Assembly: GCA_902805475.1 (NCBI GenBank)
Contig: CADCSX010000012.1
Location: 558,001-622,000 of the forward strand
Length of the DNA stretch: 64,000 nt
Source: Entonaema liquescens
Taxonomy: Eukaryota > Ascomycota > Sordariomycetes > Xylariales > Xylariaceae
Reading direction: 5' to 3'
Numbering within the stretch: position 1 is the first letter of the stretch; each line of letters opens with the position of its first letter. Positions 12,341-22,696 of this stretch are shown here, piece by piece. Both the position numbers and the translations under genes were made by a program. The notes beneath the pieces are model-generated. The model was not told where the DNA came from. It saw only the letters and a program-made list of their open reading frames with translations, and made no database searches.

Positions 12341-14646
12341 TTAGTAGCCATCATCATCGCTATCATCATCATCATATTCTGTTTCAATCCAGGCTCCAGG
12401 AAGGTGGATAGGCGGATCTTCGATTAGTTTCCAGAAGTCACCAGCAAATTTGTCTCTTGGCTCATTAAAATAAAATTTCCAATCGCCCGGTTTTGGTCCA
12501 AACTCGAACCCAATCCAACGTAGTGTAACCTTATAGGGTGCTAATCCATACGCCGTGGACCGCATACTATCTATACTTTGGACGAAGATCTCATGCTCAC
12601 GCCGGCCGTATGCTTCCAGATCAATACTTGCCTGGTCAAGTGCCTCTAGCCAGGGGTTTATAAGTTTGGAAATATCTTTTGACAATATATTTCCAAAGCT
12701 TTGTCCGTATCCATTGGCCTCTCCAAGTCCATTGGCTACTCCAAGGATCATGTTTTGTAAGGCAGTTGTCCCAATGGACGAAATACCTGTTACGTGGACA
12801 TCGGGAGTGTGCTTTATTATGTCGACTGCAACTACAAAATATTCGTGAAAGCTGTCACTGAGAGCTTTTTATCTTCCTGGTTTCTATTACAAAAATAGTT
12901 ACTGGCCGTAGTTCCTAATCCGGAAGCTATTGAAGTAATAAGTGGATTTCCTGGGGGATGGCCTTCATATCGGTGGTCCAATCTGGTTCAAGTATTGACC
13001 GGAAGATACTGAGGGGTCTTTGTAATTGGATCGATATTGTAGCATGACATAGTCGAGAACTGAGCGAAGTAAGTTGATGAGATGGACATAGAAAAGGGAG
13101 TAGGATCCGGTAAATTTTAACATCAAGTGAAAACATTAATAATAACAGGCAAGTGCATTTGAGGTCCTCATTCGGTTCGCGATGGAAATCGGGTTCGTGG
13201 GAGACCAAACCAATATCATCCTCGTACTCTGAAGGACGCTGTAGAATACTTTGGGCGAGAAGCGGATTAGAAGCCACTTGAGTAATAAAGTGTGCCAAGT
13301 TCCCACGAATGTCAAAGCCAAGGCCGTAAATAAAGCCCCTACAAAATATATTAGCAATGCACTTTTAGTAATTACCTACACACGTACCTAAAAGTTTTAT
13401 CGGTCCTACCGACACGCACGCCGAGTTGGAACAGATATTCGACCACGTCATAATTGGTCCAGGTGATCGCATACTATAGATAATACAGTGAGTAGCAACG
13501 GAAGCGGTTAGTTTATATCTCTTACATTCATTAAATCCCGTCCAGTTTCACTTTGGTCGTACGGAGATGCTAATCCTGCATCGAAACGCCTTCGTAGATC
13601 CTGGGCAGATCTACCCTCCTTGATTAATGAGATAGTTTCGCTAGTTGTAGGTATAATGCTGTAGGACTTTAAATTCCACTGCCAAGCGCCAAGCGCCTTG
13701 AAGCTATGTAGTTCCCATGATCCTCGTGAGAGCCACATAGGTGATTGAAATAGAATTCTGTGACCTAAAGCGGAAGATTCGATATAGAATCTGCCAAAAT
13801 AACTCGGGCTCGTCTGTTTTGTCTCAGGCACCCATCGGGGTGTTGTGACCATGGTGTCAATATACGGTTGTTTGTGATATGTCATTGACCTCTGATGCAC
13901 CTCCGTTTCCGGTGTAGAATCTGATATCGCTTGAGATTCGTATTGGATTTTATGAACTGTGAGAGAGGTGAATTTCTGGATGATGATTTCGGGATGAACT
14001 CGTTGAAGGGCGCTAGAAGATGTTTAGCTTCGTCATGGCATATACCATGGGCTACTTACACAAGATAAGATTGTTGAGCTTGTCACGAGGCAAACCAAAA
14101 GGTGAGGACACAACTTCGTTGTTCCGCAAGGAACTCTAACTAAGGAAGCTCTGAAGTCAGAGCTATACATACAAAACAGTTTCTTTGTTCTAAGGGAGTC
14201 TCAAGTGAGACCCCTGACAGAGCTAATATTAACATCCGAACGGCATTCTCGAGGCGTTTTTCTAGCTTTTCGATGGAGCTTTTCTTTAGCAACACTTTAA
14301 CGGCCGCTAGTTTTCTTCGGCCCTTTTTGGCATCACTGATTTGGTGGTTTAGTTCATCAACTATATTCGTCAAGCTTTGGAGAGCCTTGCGGCAATACAT
14401 CGTGGTTGATTTGGAAGCAAGGTTGTCCGAGAACATTGGTGGTAAGTCATCTCGATTAAAACCATTCTCTGCTTCCCATAAGACAGGATCAAGACAGTCA
14501 ATCTGATCCATTAGATCAGCGATATCATCGGGGATGTCTTTTAATTCGTCCCAAAGCTGTTTAAGTTTAAGTACTGCGCCTCCAACCTGAAGAGCAATTT
14601 GCGTGACAGCAATACCGCTGGCAGCAACCCCGAGAGCTTCGGCCAT
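12341..14646 (-). pseudogene. Fungal STAND-type protein (N-terminal NLR-like domain), disrupted by a mobile element
   Basis: The N-terminus (MAEALGVAASGIAVTQIALQ) and following helices match the fungal N-terminal domain of STAND/NLR-like proteins. Later exons match a common Pezizomycotina architecture: SPSYFGRF and SPMWLSRGSWELHSF (ORF 13508-13900), LAHFITQVASNPLL (~13270), and a C-terminal block GPKPGDW...FAGDFWKLIEDPP ending at 12341. Exon 1 is interrupted at 14081-14219 by the hairpin element, which puts a stop codon in frame. Ignoring the insert and one GAGCT copy, the frame runs on (MLILAQQSYLV) to a GTAAGT donor and rejoins the next exon at LQRVHPEIIIQKF. Several downstream introns are inferred; the part around 12850-13140 is not resolved. 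No NACHT or ankyrin block is obvious, so this may be a short member of the family. Function is probably lost. Confidence 0.75.
14081..14219. mobile_element. 139-bp hairpin-rich element, copy 2, inserted in a STAND gene exon
   Basis: Starts TGTCACGAGG and ends CCCCTGACA, so the ends form a TGTCA/TGACA inverted repeat. It is flanked by the 5-bp direct repeat GAGCT. Hairpins: ACAAC-TTC-GTTGT, GTTCC-GCAA-GGAAC, AGCTCTGA-AG-TCAGAGCT and GTCTCA-AG-TGAGAC. Differences from copy 1 often keep pairing or are C/T changes. It supplies the premature stop of the gene at 12341-14646. Confidence 0.88.
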
Positions 14647-15389
14647 GGCTATTTTGTTTGGCGGCCTAACAATTGGAATGAAAGAATATGATGCTAAATG
14701 TGAATATCGTCGGTTCAGAAGTAATAATTGACAATGTCATGGGGGGAGGACCTGGGTTCATGACATGGAATCCGAGAGGCACCGCCTCGAGGCTTATTCT
14801 TGGCCCCCAAGAGGGGTAAACGGGAAGTGTAAAATTGTAATATTGGATAGTATGCAGTTGTATAACAGTGGCTACGTTAAGCATGTAAAAACCTGACGGT
14901 TATACGGTAGCAGCCTATAGAGAGTAGTCCTCTACCAGGTTCTGACTGGCGAGTTATCCAATAAAAAGCCTGATCGGCTTCTCTTAGGCTGACAAGTCAC
15001 AGATTTATGGCGTTTATTCTTCTATTACTTAGCATGTTTCTTAAATCATAGGAGAGTTGCATATTGAAGAAAAATCGCCTTGTTATGAGTTGGTGTATCT
15101 GATATATACGTGAAGAGAGCTCAGGGGGAGAATATACATGTACCTGGGTATTTAATGTTTGATAGCGTTAAGTATTCCATTAGGTGCATACGTACCCAGA
15201 TATCATGCATTTAAGCGGTCTTTGTATCAAAAGGCAGTACCTGGACGTAATTAAAGCTCCATCGGCCGGGGGGTTTAAGTAATTTATTAATTTGTTAATT
15301 CGTCATCACCAAATCAAAAACTCCCCAAAACCCTGACCCATGATCTTCCTCATGCGCCCGCTGCCCACGCAGCAAGCAGCACAATCACA
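14647..15389. other. Intergenic, divergent promoters
   Basis: No ORF is supported. The interval holds the upstream regions of the broken STAND gene (minus) and the Vps38-like gene (plus), including a CA-rich leader just before 15390. Confidence 0.6.
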
Positions 15390-17174
15390 ATGCTGCCTCA
15401 AAACAGGCGACTGCGCCATCTACAGGGCATCTACCTTCGGAACCTGAGCTTTACTCGACCTCACGGCAGGGCTACCGACGATCTTGAGGCCGACCTTCCC
15501 TCCACCAAGCTCCAGCCTCTTCACGATGCACCACTCCATCTTCACCATTCTCATTCCTCCGAGAGTCTGCTGCCAACGCGAGCAAATCCCCGACGACGCA
15601 GCACTAATCTTGCTAATTTAAGCCCGATTACCCGCCAGAAGCAGCTGGAGTACACCGTCGAGAGTAGAGCTGCCGACGTGTTTTTCTCCCTACACTGCCA
15701 CGATGGCGAGGATCCCGTGTATATTAGCGAAGTAGGCGAGCGTGCAATTAACTTCAATTTCCGTTTCTTCGACCTGTCACAAGCTGGTCCGACAGTCACG
15801 AGAAAATACCAATTCGTAATCAAAATATGGGCGAAGAAGCAGCAATCTTGGACGCTGTTGTTGACTGAAAATGTCGACTTGCGTTCTTTGAATTATCTGG
15901 GAAGCCTACGAAACCACCACTTCCCCCCAAACTGCCTCGTCTTCCAACTCGTCGATGGCCTGTACTCTTTCGAGCTTTCAAGCCAGACCCCTGAGCCAAA
16001 ACAGGCTCCTCCTTTACCTACCTCATCCTACAATGCGCTTATGAAACTTTCCAACCTCGATAACTCCATCCAAGACGCCCTTGCTACTCGCGAAGCCCTT
16101 ACCGCGCAAATCAACTCTCTCCTCGAACGCTCTCCTCCAGACGCCGTTCCCCAAGCCCAAGACGCAGCCGAACTCGCCTCGAAATACGTATCTTCCCAGA
16201 CCCGCGCTCTCCGCGCCGCTCAGGCCCGAAAAGCCGACCTCCAAGCCTCCATCGAAGCGCGGCGCACCGCCATCCGCGAGGGCCGCGCCGCGCAGACCCG
16301 AGCCGCCGAGGACGTCAAGCACGCGCGGGCCAAGCTGCCCGGCTCCCTCGCGCTGCTATCGTCCACGCGGGAGAGCATCCACGGGCAACGCCGGCGCATA
16401 TGCGAGGACCTAGCGCGGATCTTCCCCATCGCGCCGGCGCCCTCAGGCGCGCCCCTCTCCTTCACCATCTGCGGCGCCGCGCTGCCCAACACGGACTACG
16501 ACCCGACGTCGTCGTCGGCCGCCGAGGACGCGCTGTCCGCCGGCCTCGGGTACGTCGCGCACCTGGCGCACCTGCTGCAGTTCTACCTGTCCGTGCCGCT
16601 GCCCTACGCCCTGCACCCCTTCGGCTCCCGCAGCAGCGTCCGCGACGACATCTCCATCCTCCCGGACTCCCAGCGCGAGTTCCCCCTGTTCCTGCGCGGC
16701 GGCGCCACCGCCCAGTACCGCTTCGACTACGCCTGGTTCCTGCTGAACAAGGACGTCGAGGCGCTCTGCGTCGCTGCCGGCTTGAAGGTCGTCGATATAC
16801 GCCACACCCTGCCCAATCTGAAGTATCTTTTGTACGTGTGTAGCGCGGGCCGCGACGAGGTGCCGGAGCGGAAACGTGGCGGGGTGCGTGGATTGTGGGC
16901 GGGACGCATGAAGACTAAGGGGAGATCTATGGGGGCGGATGACGGTGCGAGTGTTAGTACGGTCGGCAGTCGACCGGGGAGCGCGGATAGCGAGGCGATG
17001 GGAGGAGGGAGGCAGAGGGAGCAGTTGATGGGGAGGGTGACGAGTAGAGAAGACAGTAGTAGCGTAGATGGGATACCCTCTGGAAGCGCTAGTATTGGAT
17101 TGCCGTTTGATGAGAGTGCGAAGCTGAGTTTGCGGACGAAAGGGTTGAGAGAGAATGTAGGAGCGCGCACTTAA
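15390..17174 (+). CDS. Vps38/UVRAG-type subunit of PI3-kinase complex II
   Basis: Single-exon gene, 594 aa. The layout matches the Atg14/Vps38/UVRAG family. An N-terminal C2-like region (~80-205) contains ADVFFSLHCHDGEDPVYISE and VIKIWAKKQQSWTLLLTE. A coiled coil follows at ~213-320 (NALMKLSNLDNSIQDALATR; the Ala/Arg-rich stretch after it). A C-terminal BARA-like region (~345-500) has SFTICGAALPN, LGYVAHLAHLLQFYLSVPLP and YRFDYAWFLLNKDVEALC. A Ser/Gly-rich tail ends the protein. In the family, this subunit pairs with Vps30/Beclin, Vps34 and Vps15 on endosomes for vacuolar sorting. Choosing Vps38 over Atg14 rests on the C2-like region and the lack of an N-terminal Cys cluster. The 16.2-16.8 kb part is strongly GC-rich. 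Confidence 0.82.
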   Translation: MLPQNRRLRHLQGIYLRNLSFTRPHGRATDDLEADLPSTKLQPLHDAPLHLHHSHSSESLLPTRANPRRRSTNLANLSPITRQKQLEYTVESRAADVFFSLHCHDGEDPVYISEVGERAINFNFRFFDLSQAGPTVTRKYQFVIKIWAKKQQSWTLLLTENVDLRSLNYLGSLRNHHFPPNCLVFQLVDGLYSFELSSQTPEPKQAPPLPTSSYNALMKLSNLDNSIQDALATREALTAQINSLLERSPPDAVPQAQDAAELASKYVSSQTRALRAAQARKADLQASIEARRTAIREGRAAQTRAAEDVKHARAKLPGSLALLSSTRESIHGQRRRICEDLARIFPIAPAPSGAPLSFTICGAALPNTDYDPTSSSAAEDALSAGLGYVAHLAHLLQFYLSVPLPYALHPFGSRSSVRDDISILPDSQREFPLFLRGGATAQYRFDYAWFLLNKDVEALCVAAGLKVVDIRHTLPNLKYLLYVCSAGRDEVPERKRGGVRGLWAGRMKTKGRSMGADDGASVSTVGSRPGSADSEAMGGGRQREQLMGRVTSREDSSSVDGIPSGSASIGLPFDESAKLSLRTKGLRENVGART

Positions 17175-17644
17175 GGAGAGAAGAAGAGAAAAAGAGAGAG
17201 AAGTGAAAATTTAGATACCCCTTGAAAAAAAGAAAATGGAAAAAGAAAAGATAATAGGAGTAAGGTAGAAGAGACAAGATAATTTAAGTGTAATAATTGT
17301 ATACGACCCTCATGGGCCAATGTTTATGTTGCAACTAGCTTAATTCTCCTATGCTACAAGAATTAATCGAATAGTGTAAGTAGACGCTTCGATAGGATGT
17401 AATTAACTCCCTAGTAATATTGATACAACATCTTATCCAAACGCCTGAGTTGGCACTCCTTCGATTACTCCCCTACTCCTCTCCGGGGTATAATTGAACC
17501 ACCACCTCACTCTCCCACCATCCGTTCCGGTTAATGCTAATGCTACGCTAACGCCAACACAATGTACTCCCTCTCCACCAACCAGGATCTCCCCATACAT
17601 CATCCATATATACACCTATCCTCAATAACACCATACCATTCCAA
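17175..17644. other. 3' intergenic region between convergent genes
   Basis: Separates the stop codons of the Vps38-like (plus) and Rtc1-like (minus) genes. It holds purine-rich and AT-rich 3' UTR-like sequence and no supported ORF. Confidence 0.6.
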
Positions 17645-20600
17645 TCACCGCCTCTCCTCTGGCGGTCCCGCAAACTTAACGCTCTTCCTACGCTCCGGCC
17701 CACTCCCACTCCCACTCCCCACGACCGGCGTGCGTCCCGGACTTGAACTCAGTATCCCCGCAAATATCCCCCCGTTACTCCCGCCGCTCCCGCTCCCAGT
17801 GCTCGCACTGGCCACCTCGAGGGTAGACAGAGCCTCGCGGACGCTTTCGACCGCCCTGCTCTGCGGGACCTCGATCGCGTCGCCGCGGATAGCAGGGGCC
17901 GCGATGGAAGAAGAGGAAGAGGCGTTGTTATTAGTGTTAGCACTGTTGCTGCCTCCTTTACGATCTTTGGCGCCGCCGCGCTTGAGTCCCGGGCCGGAGC
18001 CCGCGCTGATGGAGTTGCGGGTCTGCTCGCGTACGACGCGGCCTAGTTCCTCGGTGCGCGCGGCGCTGGTCTCGTTGCGCCAGCGGCCGGGAAGGCAGGC
18101 GTGGCCGCACCCGTCGAAGGGGCAGCAGCCGTCGCTGTTTGTTTCGGGGAAGGAGCCGTCTAATGGGGAGGTGGGGGAGACGGGGGAGGAGGATACTTTG
18201 GGTATGATAGGTGCGTGCCAGTCTTGTAGACAGTTCGCGTGGCCGCCGTGAGAGCAACCGGGACAGTACCACCATGTGGATAGTATAGGATCTTCCGACG
18301 GACGAGATGGAGTTGTTACTAAGCCTTCCGAAACTGTCACTGGTGGAAGGGGATCGGCGGTTGCATCTCGATGCCCACAGACAGCGCAAGGCGCCATCAC
18401 GGTGCGGCAACGTTCACACTTCCATATACCAGGCCCCTTCGTATCCGAGCGGTCAATTTCGCGCGGTTTATGGCACTGCGAGCACGTAAATGCAGCTGAC
18501 ACGCGATCTTGCGCCGGGGCAAAGATCGAAGTATAGTTCTCGCCCCAGGTCTGGAGACCATCGGGCCAACCCTGAACGCAAAGATTACGCAGCAAAGCGG
18601 CTTCGACAAACAGCTTCATACTCATAAGACGTTTATGATATTGCCTTAGAATAGCTGCGGCTTGGTAATAATCGATGACATCGTCTGGTACAAGCGGTTT
18701 TAGGAGGAGTATCATAGCAGATGCATTAAGGGCGGAGTGCCTTGACTCAAAGGTAAGAGCGCGTGATAATACATCGTATGGGTTGATGGGCGGAATAGGG
18801 ATCCTCGAGCCTATATCATCCTCTACCGGATGTGGATAGGGGGGATCATCCGGCCAAGGGAGATAATCGGTCTCGGTAATATGGGGTGATGGATGGTCCT
18901 CAGGCTGCTCAATCATAGAACGCTCCCGGGCGAGTCTTGTTTCTAGGACTAATCTAGTGGTCGCGTATTTCGAGGACTGGCTATCGATTTCCGGGAATGG
19001 ATCGCTATCCATAGTATCTGTAGTTGCCTGGGATATTTTAAAGTCATCTGTGAAGTCAGAATCTTGTCGTATTACCGATAGTCGTGTTGGATATTTCACA
19101 CTTTCAGGGGAGTCGTCAATGCGTCTACCCCGTATCCTACTGCCATACTCCCCCTCTCCCCCTCCTAAGCTCTCGCTAATTTGTTCTGCCCTCCGAGAGA
19201 TATGAGCACTACTATTGGACGAACCTGTGAGGACCGACGTTTGTCTACTAGTATCTGATAAGGAAAACATCTGCGTATAACTCTCGTCCGAATCCTGCCG
19301 AACTGGTCTTCGTCGTGCATTCGGTGACTCTGGTCCGTAGTCAAGACTTAGTGGTTCCCTCTTTCTGGGAACATCAATTGCCTTCGGAATATGCTCAATA
19401 GCCTCCAGATCGTAGAAATCATATCCCTCCGTACTGGATATCTGGCTATCTTGACTTAAAGTCGAAAGAGTACTAGAATTGAGTCTCTTTCGTGGCCCGG
19501 CGCCCTCTGGGAGAACAGAGGGTGGCAAATTAAAACTCTCCATTTCTAAGACAGGGGTCAACATCTTGCTGGAATTACTGGAAGCATGTTCGTGGCTGTG
19601 GCTCGCGTTTTCTTTAACGGGCCGAGCCAAAGGAGTTGGCAAGTTAGACTCGCTATCTATTTCTTCGGAGAGTAATGACTTTCCTAGGGGATGACGACTC
19701 TCAAGAGATGACACGGACGGCGGCTTTCTCGGAGTGTCTTCCCCATCGACTCTAATTCGCGGGGACGCATCCGCCTTCGAAAATGCGAAGCTGATATCCG
19801 GGGTGTCTTTGTCATTATTTAGTAATGACTTCTCACGGCGTACTTGGCGCTGCTTTAAGTGGTATCGAGACCTGCGGGCTAGGAGCAGCCCGATGGCGTA
19901 GGATAAAATTCTCCACGTCTGTGCGAGTCGAAATTGGCTCACGCTCTCGGAAGCTCGTGCATACCTCTCGATGATTCCAGCAACCCTTTCATTCAAGGGT
20001 TGATCGCCTTCAGTATACGGAAGATCCTGCTTAAGAATCTCGAGATATTGCCGGGATAGATAACTATACATGTGCATCTTGGGGGCGGCAGGTATTTGAC
20101 CAATTGCCATGATTTGGTGTGGTTTATACGGGCCTGTTATCTTCATCGCTTGATCTAATGGGATAACTCGGTCATCTGCGCCGGGACCAGATGGAGGTGT
20201 TGTACTTAAAGTATTGGCTGCTTTATTATTCCCTCGTCGCTTATCGACCGCATTACGTCTCGTGCCGAGGAAGCTACCGATTACATCTTCTTCTGAGTCG
20301 CTACGACTGACGCTGAGCACCTGTCCAGTAGGGCTTGAGCTGTAGGACGACGTAGGCAACCCTTTGTGTGCAACTACTGTTGGGCGTGGTCGAGGTAAAT
20401 GTACTCTCTCCTCGAGGAACATAAGTGCTTCGCCCCTGGCGGAGAAGGCAACATTGGAGAGCGGTTGGCGATCCATCACCTTGGGAGCGAATGCAACGTC
20501 GCATTGAGCAAAGCCATCGGGTCCTGCTGTCCACAGTAAGTCTTGATTGTGCCAAAGTAGAGCACTGGGCGAGTTCTCAAATATGTCTATTTCCTTGTAT

Positions 20601-21670
20601 GGCATTGTCGGGCGTGCTAGATCCCAAATATGCACAGAACTAATACCATTTTTCCCAACGCGTCCGCCTTCGTCATATGAAACGGCGACCTGCGCGGCTC
20701 GGCGCCCTTGAGCAGTGGCAGACCACAAACCCGGCCGCCACGCCACGGTCGTAATAGGGGCTGGGGCATTGATTGTCCACTTGGGTTTCTGTCTCTTCTC
20801 CGCATTCTTAGACAAGTCCCAGACGTGGCACTTACTATCCAATCCTGCGCTGATCAGATGGTCCCCATCTGCATGCCACGAGATAGAAGACGCTCCTTTT
20901 TGGGTATCATGGGCATTTATCTTTAACAAAGGTGCAGTGTATTTCCGAACGTCCCATTTCAAGACGACTCCGGAATCTGTTGCACAGGCGAAAACCATGC
21001 CGTCCTTGGGTGACCATTTTACATCGCTAATCCCGTCGGCGTTGCATCGGAAAGCTTGGAAGGTCCGGAATGTCGGACCACTCCGCCCTGCTATGGGTGC
21101 TTTCACATCGAAACAGCGCACCGTACCATCCTGGCCTCCCGATAACAGCCACGTTCCCCAATGTGGATTGAAATCGAGGGTGTTTACCTGTCGCGAATCT
21201 TCCTTGGTCTGGATGGGTTCAAGGGGAGCACCGGACCCCAGCCGGCTAACATCGTACATGAAGATCTTTCCATTGGCGCAGGCGGTAAATAAGGTGAGAT
21301 TATTGCCATGATTAGAGGCTAACTTGACATCCTTTATCGAAAGTTGGTCTGAAGCCAAACTCGTGGCATTACTCTTGTTCGCATATTGCGCGGTTATAAT
21401 AGAGCGAACATCGATGCCTTCTTTGATCTGTAGGCCATCAAAATGGATTGTTTTCAATATATGACGACCACCCAACACGGCTGTCTGTCCATCGGCGGAT
21501 CTATCGAGAGAAGCTACGGGTACGGAAGAAGAGTATACTGCGTCTTGGGAGGCATTAGGTCGGTAGGACTGGGGAACTGGTGAGCTAGTAACACCGAGAT
21601 TGCCGTCGCTAGGTGATTCGGGATTCTGGCGACCAAGTAGTCTCCTCATTATCTTATGCTGGTTATACAT
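17645..21670 (-). CDS. RTC1: Rtc1/WDR24-type SEA (GATOR2-like) complex subunit
   Basis: Uninterrupted 1341-aa frame. The N-terminal half is a WD40 propeller (~60-420), with blades such as NTLDFNPHWGTWLLSGGQDG, DVKWSPKDGMVFACATDSG and SSISWHADGDHLISAGLDSK. A helical linker region follows (~510-620), then long Ser-rich disordered sequence. A C-terminal zinc/RING-like module (~1065-1190) has CSQCHK, CERCRTVMAPCAVCGHR, WWYCPGCSHGGHANCLQDWH and CCPFDGCGHACLPG. This matches fungal Rtc1 and animal WDR24, a vacuolar-membrane subcomplex subunit that controls TORC1. The zinc module is normally close to the C-terminus; here a ~150-aa low-complexity Asn/Ser/Gly tail follows it. A second in-frame ATG (MRRLLGR) lies 7 codons in. 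Confidence 0.92.
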   Translation of the reverse strand: MYNQHKIMRRLLGRQNPESPSDGNLGVTSSPVPQSYRPNASQDAVYSSSVPVASLDRSADGQTAVLGGRHILKTIHFDGLQIKEGIDVRSIITAQYANKSNATSLASDQLSIKDVKLASNHGNNLTLFTACANGKIFMYDVSRLGSGAPLEPIQTKEDSRQVNTLDFNPHWGTWLLSGGQDGTVRCFDVKAPIAGRSGPTFRTFQAFRCNADGISDVKWSPKDGMVFACATDSGVVLKWDVRKYTAPLLKINAHDTQKGASSISWHADGDHLISAGLDSKCHVWDLSKNAEKRQKPKWTINAPAPITTVAWRPGLWSATAQGRRAAQVAVSYDEGGRVGKNGISSVHIWDLARPTMPYKEIDIFENSPSALLWHNQDLLWTAGPDGFAQCDVAFAPKVMDRQPLSNVAFSARGEALMFLEERVHLPRPRPTVVAHKGLPTSSYSSSPTGQVLSVSRSDSEEDVIGSFLGTRRNAVDKRRGNNKAANTLSTTPPSGPGADDRVIPLDQAMKITGPYKPHQIMAIGQIPAAPKMHMYSYLSRQYLEILKQDLPYTEGDQPLNERVAGIIERYARASESVSQFRLAQTWRILSYAIGLLLARRSRYHLKQRQVRREKSLLNNDKDTPDISFAFSKADASPRIRVDGEDTPRKPPSVSSLESRHPLGKSLLSEEIDSESNLPTPLARPVKENASHSHEHASSNSSKMLTPVLEMESFNLPPSVLPEGAGPRKRLNSSTLSTLSQDSQISSTEGYDFYDLEAIEHIPKAIDVPRKREPLSLDYGPESPNARRRPVRQDSDESYTQMFSLSDTSRQTSVLTGSSNSSAHISRRAEQISESLGGGEGEYGSRIRGRRIDDSPESVKYPTRLSVIRQDSDFTDDFKISQATTDTMDSDPFPEIDSQSSKYATTRLVLETRLARERSMIEQPEDHPSPHITETDYLPWPDDPPYPHPVEDDIGSRIPIPPINPYDVLSRALTFESRHSALNASAMILLLKPLVPDDVIDYYQAAAILRQYHKRLMSMKLFVEAALLRNLCVQGWPDGLQTWGENYTSIFAPAQDRVSAAFTCSQCHKPREIDRSDTKGPGIWKCERCRTVMAPCAVCGHRDATADPLPPVTVSEGLVTTPSRPSEDPILSTWWYCPGCSHGGHANCLQDWHAPIIPKVSSSPVSPTSPLDGSFPETNSDGCCPFDGCGHACLPGRWRNETSAARTEELGRVVREQTRNSISAGSGPGLKRGGAKDRKGGSNSANTNNNASSSSSIAAPAIRGDAIEVPQSRAVESVREALSTLEVASASTGSGSGGSNGGIFAGILSSSPGRTPVVGSGSGSGPERRKSVKFAGPPEERR

Positions 21671-22696
21671 GTAGCCGATGGCGTTTCGCCGCTGGAGATG
21701 TATAAGTCAGTAACGTCATGATTCTCGTGAGGAGAAGTCCGCAGCGAATCTAATCAGCCCATGGATAATTAGCGATCTCGCTATTTCCGATGGACTTTTA
21801 TTGCGACAAATTTGAGGAAGTGGCTTATGTAGAAGCTTTGGTCGTGTAACCGGTACAAGATGAATTCATCGTTAAATTGACGTAAGCACCCAAGATGTAT
21901 GTATGTAGGTACTAGATGTACTTGACTCGAGGGAATGCACGCAACGCAACGCGCTGCGCTGTACCTTCAGGTGCATTCGTGGTGCATCAACTACCTATGC
22001 ATAGGTACGCAAATAACCAATAGTATTAGTGTTAGGTAAGCTTTTATGCAAGGGTCCACCGATTATTACCCGATTATTCCCCTACCAATTTTATTTTATT
22101 CCGATTATCAAATATTACAATGTCCTGCAATCTGCAACTTGATAGAAAAGAAATAGTATCACCGAGATTATCTCACTTGAAATACACGATCAATAATAAT
22201 TTTTAATATTATCATCACTATCGCCTTTAAGAAGACTTTCTACATACTATTTTCTAACCCGGGAATTAAGAGTATTCGAGTTATATATGTACAAGACGTC
22301 ACCAAAATGATGTTGACGGTTATCTTCGATCACCACCCGGTTAGATACCACCTCCTTTGTTAGTTTGGTTAAATTTATTATACAGCTCCAATTTACTTAA
22401 GCCGAGTATACCCTTCACATCTTTACAGTAACCCATCATATAATAAAAATTAGCGCGAATGCTGCTATGTCAAATAACTGCCAGGATCCAGCCTACATTT
22501 CTGCCGACAGCGGAATGCCAAGGTAACAAGAGATCGGCTCAGATGCACCGAACGATCGCAACAAATGGCCCCGCGCTCCTCACCTTGCCTAATATATTAT
22601 TATTTGGGTGCCGCCAATATCGTTCAACTCACCAGAATACTAGATTTAGCGTTCAGGATAAGTACTTAGACCTGATATCATAAAGCTATATTTTCA
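21671..22696. other. Divergent intergenic region
   Basis: AT-rich, about 1 kb between the Rtc1-like and DapA-like starts. A 74-aa ORF at 22459-22683 has no recognisable features and ends just before the DapA-like ATG, so it would at most be an upstream ORF. Confidence 0.55.

Noticed and set aside
16400..16843. Long opposite and alternative frames across the GC-rich part of the Vps38-like gene
   Set aside because: Shadow frames caused by high GC; the family motifs lie in the 594-aa frame.
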